Source: Promethearchaeota archaeon
GTDB taxonomy: Archaea; Asgardarchaeota; Lokiarchaeia; Sigynarchaeales; SOKP01
Direction of reading: 5' to 3'
Assembly: GCA_016839425.1 (NCBI GenBank)
Contig: JAEOUI010000276.1
Span: 1-7,869, forward strand
DNA length: 7,869 bases
Under the pieces are notes generated by a model. That model worked only from the letters and a program-made list of their open reading frames with translations. It had not been told where the DNA came from and made no database searches. Positions within the stretch are counted from its first letter, which is position 1. Every line of letters begins with the position of its first letter. This document shows, one piece after another, positions 5,708 to 7,869 of the stretch. Made by a program: the position numbers and the translations under genes.

Positions 5708-6535
5708 ATGCATAATCTTGAACCTGATACTGAAATCAATTCAATTAATAAACAAAAAAATTTAAGGAATTGTCTCATTCTTATTTTTCTTGTCTTATTT
5801 TTAATGTGGTCTGGGTGCTTAATTCTCAATGAAGTACTACCAAGAATTACTGCTATTAGAAGTTTCATGACAGTTATCTGTGTTGCTTTCAATTTTGGAT
5901 TTGTTCTAATTTTACTAAAACACGAGAATAAATCTCTTAGAAACATAGGATTCGTGGCAATTTCTAATACAAAACAACAAAAACGAGTTCTGATATGCTT
6001 TTTACTTTTATTAATAATTTTTGGTATCACTTTTCCTGCGTGGGTAGGTGTTCAATTTTATGGAAAAAATGTGGACTATACAGCATTTCAATATTATATT
6101 ATGTTACCTGTATTCTTAATCACCGATCCTATGGAGGAAAGTGCGTTTTCAGGGTATTTAAATGATTTCCTACCCTTTAGTCAAAAAAAGAAGGATTTCT
6201 TGATTGGCATCGTGTATGTACTATGGCATCTTCCACTAACCCTCTTCATAGTTGAAGATCCTAAGCCCTATCTTTCACCACTCTCGATATTTCTTCAAGT
6301 ATGTGTTTATATGGGAATGCGTTCCATAATGAACTGGTTTCGAAATGCCACGAGAACTATCTGGTGGGGAGTTTTATTTCAATCATTCACTACAAGTGCA
6401 AATAATATCGGTAATTCAATGGTTGGTGTTTATGGAGATGAAGGGATTACATTTTTTGGTGTTTCCTTCATAATGATGGTGATAATTGTTATTGGTATTT
6501 TTATTATAAAACGATATTTTAAAGAATATCCTTAG
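5708..6535 (+). CDS. CPBP (CAAX protease / Rce1-like) family membrane protein with degenerate active-site motifs
   Basis: This 275-residue protein has about eight hydrophobic segments. Two signatures identify the CPBP/ABI family of intramembrane glutamic-type proteases: D-P-M-E-E-S-A-F-S-G-Y-L (residues 140-151) corresponds to motif 1, EExxxR, and V-L-W-H-L-P-L (171-177) to motif 2, with H174. E143 and E144 are kept, but the usual Arg at position 148 is Ser. The third motif, normally HxxxN, appears to be Q-S-F-T-T (225-229), lacking both key residues. The protein may be inactive, have changed chemistry, or be a binding or immunity-type member. Family roles include CAAX processing, membrane-protein maturation and self-immunity to peptides; none can be assigned here. 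The ATG at 5708 follows a TATA-like box by about 28 bases. The gene stands alone, divergent from the cupin. Confidence 0.85.
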   Translation: MHNLEPDTEINSINKQKNLRNCLILIFLVLFLMWSGCLILNEVLPRITAIRSFMTVICVAFNFGFVLILLKHENKSLRNIGFVAISNTKQQKRVLICFLLLLIIFGITFPAWVGVQFYGKNVDYTAFQYYIMLPVFLITDPMEESAFSGYLNDFLPFSQKKKDFLIGIVYVLWHLPLTLFIVEDPKPYLSPLSIFLQVCVYMGMRSIMNWFRNATRTIWWGVLFQSFTTSANNIGNSMVGVYGDEGITFFGVSFIMMVIIVIGIFIIKRYFKEYP

Positions 6536-6926
6536 TTAAGAGAGAGAAAATACTTTTCATGAAAATATTATCTTCAGAATCAATTATATTTACATAGGTG
6601 TATAGGTATTAGGAGATAAAAATATACAAAGATACTTAATTTAATTATCCAAGAATCATACCTAAAATTAATGAATGTTCTATTGAAGAGTACAATTTTG
6701 GTTAAGGAAATATTTATAACGAAAAATTAAGATTTCTAGTGTATTAACAACAGAAACGGAAATAAAAAGAATATAAAAAAAATAATGTATTTTAAAGAAA
6801 TAAATTAATATAAAAGTTTTAATATCTTGATGAAAAGGATATAAAAATTTTTTAAGCAATATTTACAATAATAATCTATTATCTTATATTTAAAATAAAG
6901 ATCAACAACAAATTACGAGCAAGACC
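6536..6926. promoter_or_regulatory. AT-rich intergenic region with promoter of the small GTPase gene
   Basis: No ORF or RNA gene was recognised in these 391 bases. TTATATTTAAAATA at 6884-6897 is a strong TATA-like box, 30-43 bases before the GTPase ATG; it implies a leader of roughly 10-15 bases with no Shine-Dalgarno site. A 12-base perfect palindrome TTTTCATGAAAA lies at 6554-6565, 19 bases after the CPBP stop, and may belong to 3'-end formation or be chance. The rest is A/T-rich with no clear repeat structure. Confidence 0.5.
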
Positions 6927-7448
6927 ATGCCAAAAAAATTCATTCTGAAGATACTAACGGCAGGGGAAGGTGGCGTTGGAAAAACGACCCTTCTTCATCG
7001 ATACGTCGAAGGCAAGTTCAGCGCAGAAACGAAAATGACGATCGGAGTCGAATTTTTTTTAAAAGAAACGGAGGTCGATGGAAACGCAGCAACCCTTCAG
7101 CTTTGGGATTTTGGAGGACAAGAACGGTTTCGTTTCCTCTTAGAAAGTTATGTTTTAGGTGCGAAAGGAGCCTTACTCATGTTTGATCTCACTCGCCCAA
7201 TCACACTGGATAACCTTGAACAATGGATTGAAATCGTTCGAAAGGGAGACCCTGACCTTCCCGTGTTATTTGTTGGTACGAAGCTAGATTTGGTTGATGA
7301 AATCATGGTGGACGATGATTATGCACAATCTTTTAAGGAAGCTTTTAATTTATTTGATTACATCAAGATATCCAGCAAATCGGGTAATAATGTCCAAGAA
7401 GCTTTCGACAAGTTAACAAGAAAAATATTAGAACGGCAAGTTTTTTGA
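6927..7448 (+). CDS. Ras/Rab-like small GTPase
   Basis: This 173-residue single-domain GTPase has all G motifs: G1 GEGGVGKT (13-20), G2 Thr38 in MTIGVEF (Rab-like spacing), G3 WDFGGQE (60-66), G4 TKLD (118-121, in place of NKxD) and G5 SSKSG (149-153). The DxGGQE form, with a second Gly where Ras and Rab have Ala, recalls Arf, Rag and many Asgard GTPases; Gln65 is the expected catalytic residue. The C-terminus ends KILERQVF with no cysteine, so Rab-type prenylation is not expected and it is probably cytosolic or held by a partner. Such GTPases are greatly expanded in Asgard archaea, where their roles are mostly unknown. The ATG follows a strong TATA-like box. The TGA stop overlaps the TTG start of the PIN gene, so the two are probably one operon. 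Confidence 0.92.
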   Translation: MPKKFILKILTAGEGGVGKTTLLHRYVEGKFSAETKMTIGVEFFLKETEVDGNAATLQLWDFGGQERFRFLLESYVLGAKGALLMFDLTRPITLDNLEQWIEIVRKGDPDLPVLFVGTKLDLVDEIMVDDDYAQSFKEAFNLFDYIKISSKSGNNVQEAFDKLTRKILERQVF

Positions 7449-7869
7449 ACTTCAAAATAAATCCTGGAAATAATCTCGTTGTTATCGACTCTAATTTCAT
7501 TTTACTTCCCTTTCAATTCAAGATAGACTATTTAAATGAAATTACTATCAAACTCGAGGGAAAAATAAAATTTATCGTTTTTAAACAAATTTTTCGAGAA
7601 TTAGAGGCTAAAAAGACAAGAGAACCTCGAGCAACGAAGTTTCAGTCTCAATTACGAGCAGGACTATCTTATCTAGAAAAAATGTCGAAAAAATATGATA
7701 TTGTCATTGACGATGATGAAAAGAATATTGACGAATTAACAGACGATTTCCTCGTTCGAAAAGCTGTTGAATTGAAAGAAAAAAATGCTGGCATCTTTTT
7801 AGCAACTAACGACCAACTTCTAAGAAGAAAAGCTAGAGAATGTTCCATTGGTGTAATCTTTTTAAGACA
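7445..7869 (+). CDS. Fcf1/Utp24-like PIN-domain nuclease, runs off the window edge
   Basis: The frame gives 141 residues before the window ends and is probably almost complete. The TTG at 7445 overlaps the GTPase stop (TTGA). Upstream this frame closes at 7388 and offers no ATG or GTG, so TTG is the best start. The N-terminus V-V-I-D-S-N-F-I-L-L-P-F-Q-F (12-25) is characteristic of archaeal PIN proteins annotated as rRNA-processing Fcf1 homologues. Likely metal-binding acidic residues are D15, E52, D100 or D101, and D123 in A-T-N-D. The eukaryotic relative Utp24/Fcf1 cleaves pre-18S rRNA; the archaeal enzyme is inferred to act in rRNA processing. In many archaea this gene follows aIF2 gamma and precedes the RNA polymerase Rpo7 gene; here it follows a small GTPase. 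Confidence 0.85.
   Translation, partial: MNFKINPGNNLVVIDSNFILLPFQFKIDYLNEITIKLEGKIKFIVFKQIFRELEAKKTREPRATKFQSQLRAGLSYLEKMSKKYDIVIDDDEKNIDELTDDFLVRKAVELKEKNAGIFLATNDQLLRRKARECSIGVIFLR

Noticed and set aside
5051..6030. Frames at 5051-5302 (-), 5319-5531 (+) and 5701-6030 (-)
   Set aside because: They are antisense to the membrane-protein, cupin and CPBP genes, which have family motifs or clear membrane topology; the antisense products have none.
6554..6565. 12-base palindrome TTTTCATGAAAA as a strong terminator
   Set aside because: Only two G/C pairs, no loop room and no following T-run; kept only as a note in the intergenic entry.

Overview
The window looks like AT-rich archaeal chromosome, most probably from an Asgard archaeon. 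It carries a Ras/Rab-like small GTPase with a DFGGQE switch, an archaeal initiation factor aIF2 gamma, an archaeal Fcf1-type PIN nuclease, a DHH-family phosphoesterase, TATA-like boxes instead of clear Shine-Dalgarno sites, and several TTG/GTG starts. The Asgard assignment rests mainly on the small GTPase and is an inference.

Layout. At the left edge, the N-terminal part of a DHH/RecJ-like gene runs on the minus strand (1-205). A 250-base divergent promoter region separates it from a large secreted, membrane-anchored, sequon-rich protein (456-2171). A small TTG-initiated hypothetical gene follows on the plus strand (2173-2499) and converges on aIF2 gamma (2516-4105, minus). This aIF2 gamma carries an unusual N-terminal helix-hairpin-helix extension. 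The stretch 4106-4712 has no protein gene but holds a 5S rRNA gene on the minus strand (about 4360-4480). Next come a membrane protein with a winged-helix-like tail (4713-5240, plus), a small cupin (5245-5529, minus), a CPBP/CAAX-protease-like membrane protein with degenerate motifs (5708-6535, plus), a 391-base AT-rich gap, and a GTPase-PIN pair overlapping by four bases (6927-7448 and 7445-end, plus).

The main result is that the 5S rRNA gene appears circularly permuted. Read on the minus strand, the RNA starts in loop C and runs through helix III 3', helix II 3', the helix IV/V arm and helix I 3'. A CUCG tetraloop then joins directly to helix I 5', loop A, helix II 5', loop B and helix III 5', where it ends. 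Each 5S helix can be drawn with specific pairs (helix I 8 bp, helix II 9 bp, helix III 4 bp, plus the loop E arm). Joining the two new ends would give a 121-nt circle with a normal 13-nt loop C. The leader and trailer just outside form an uninterrupted 14-bp stem. Permuted 5S rRNAs are known from some mitochondria; I know of none in archaea, but could not search.

Functionally the window mixes translation and ribosome genes (5S, aIF2 gamma, Fcf1-like PIN) with cell-surface, membrane and small-GTPase genes. In many archaea the PIN gene sits directly after aIF2 gamma; here a small GTPase occupies that position and aIF2 gamma lies about 3 kb away on the other strand.
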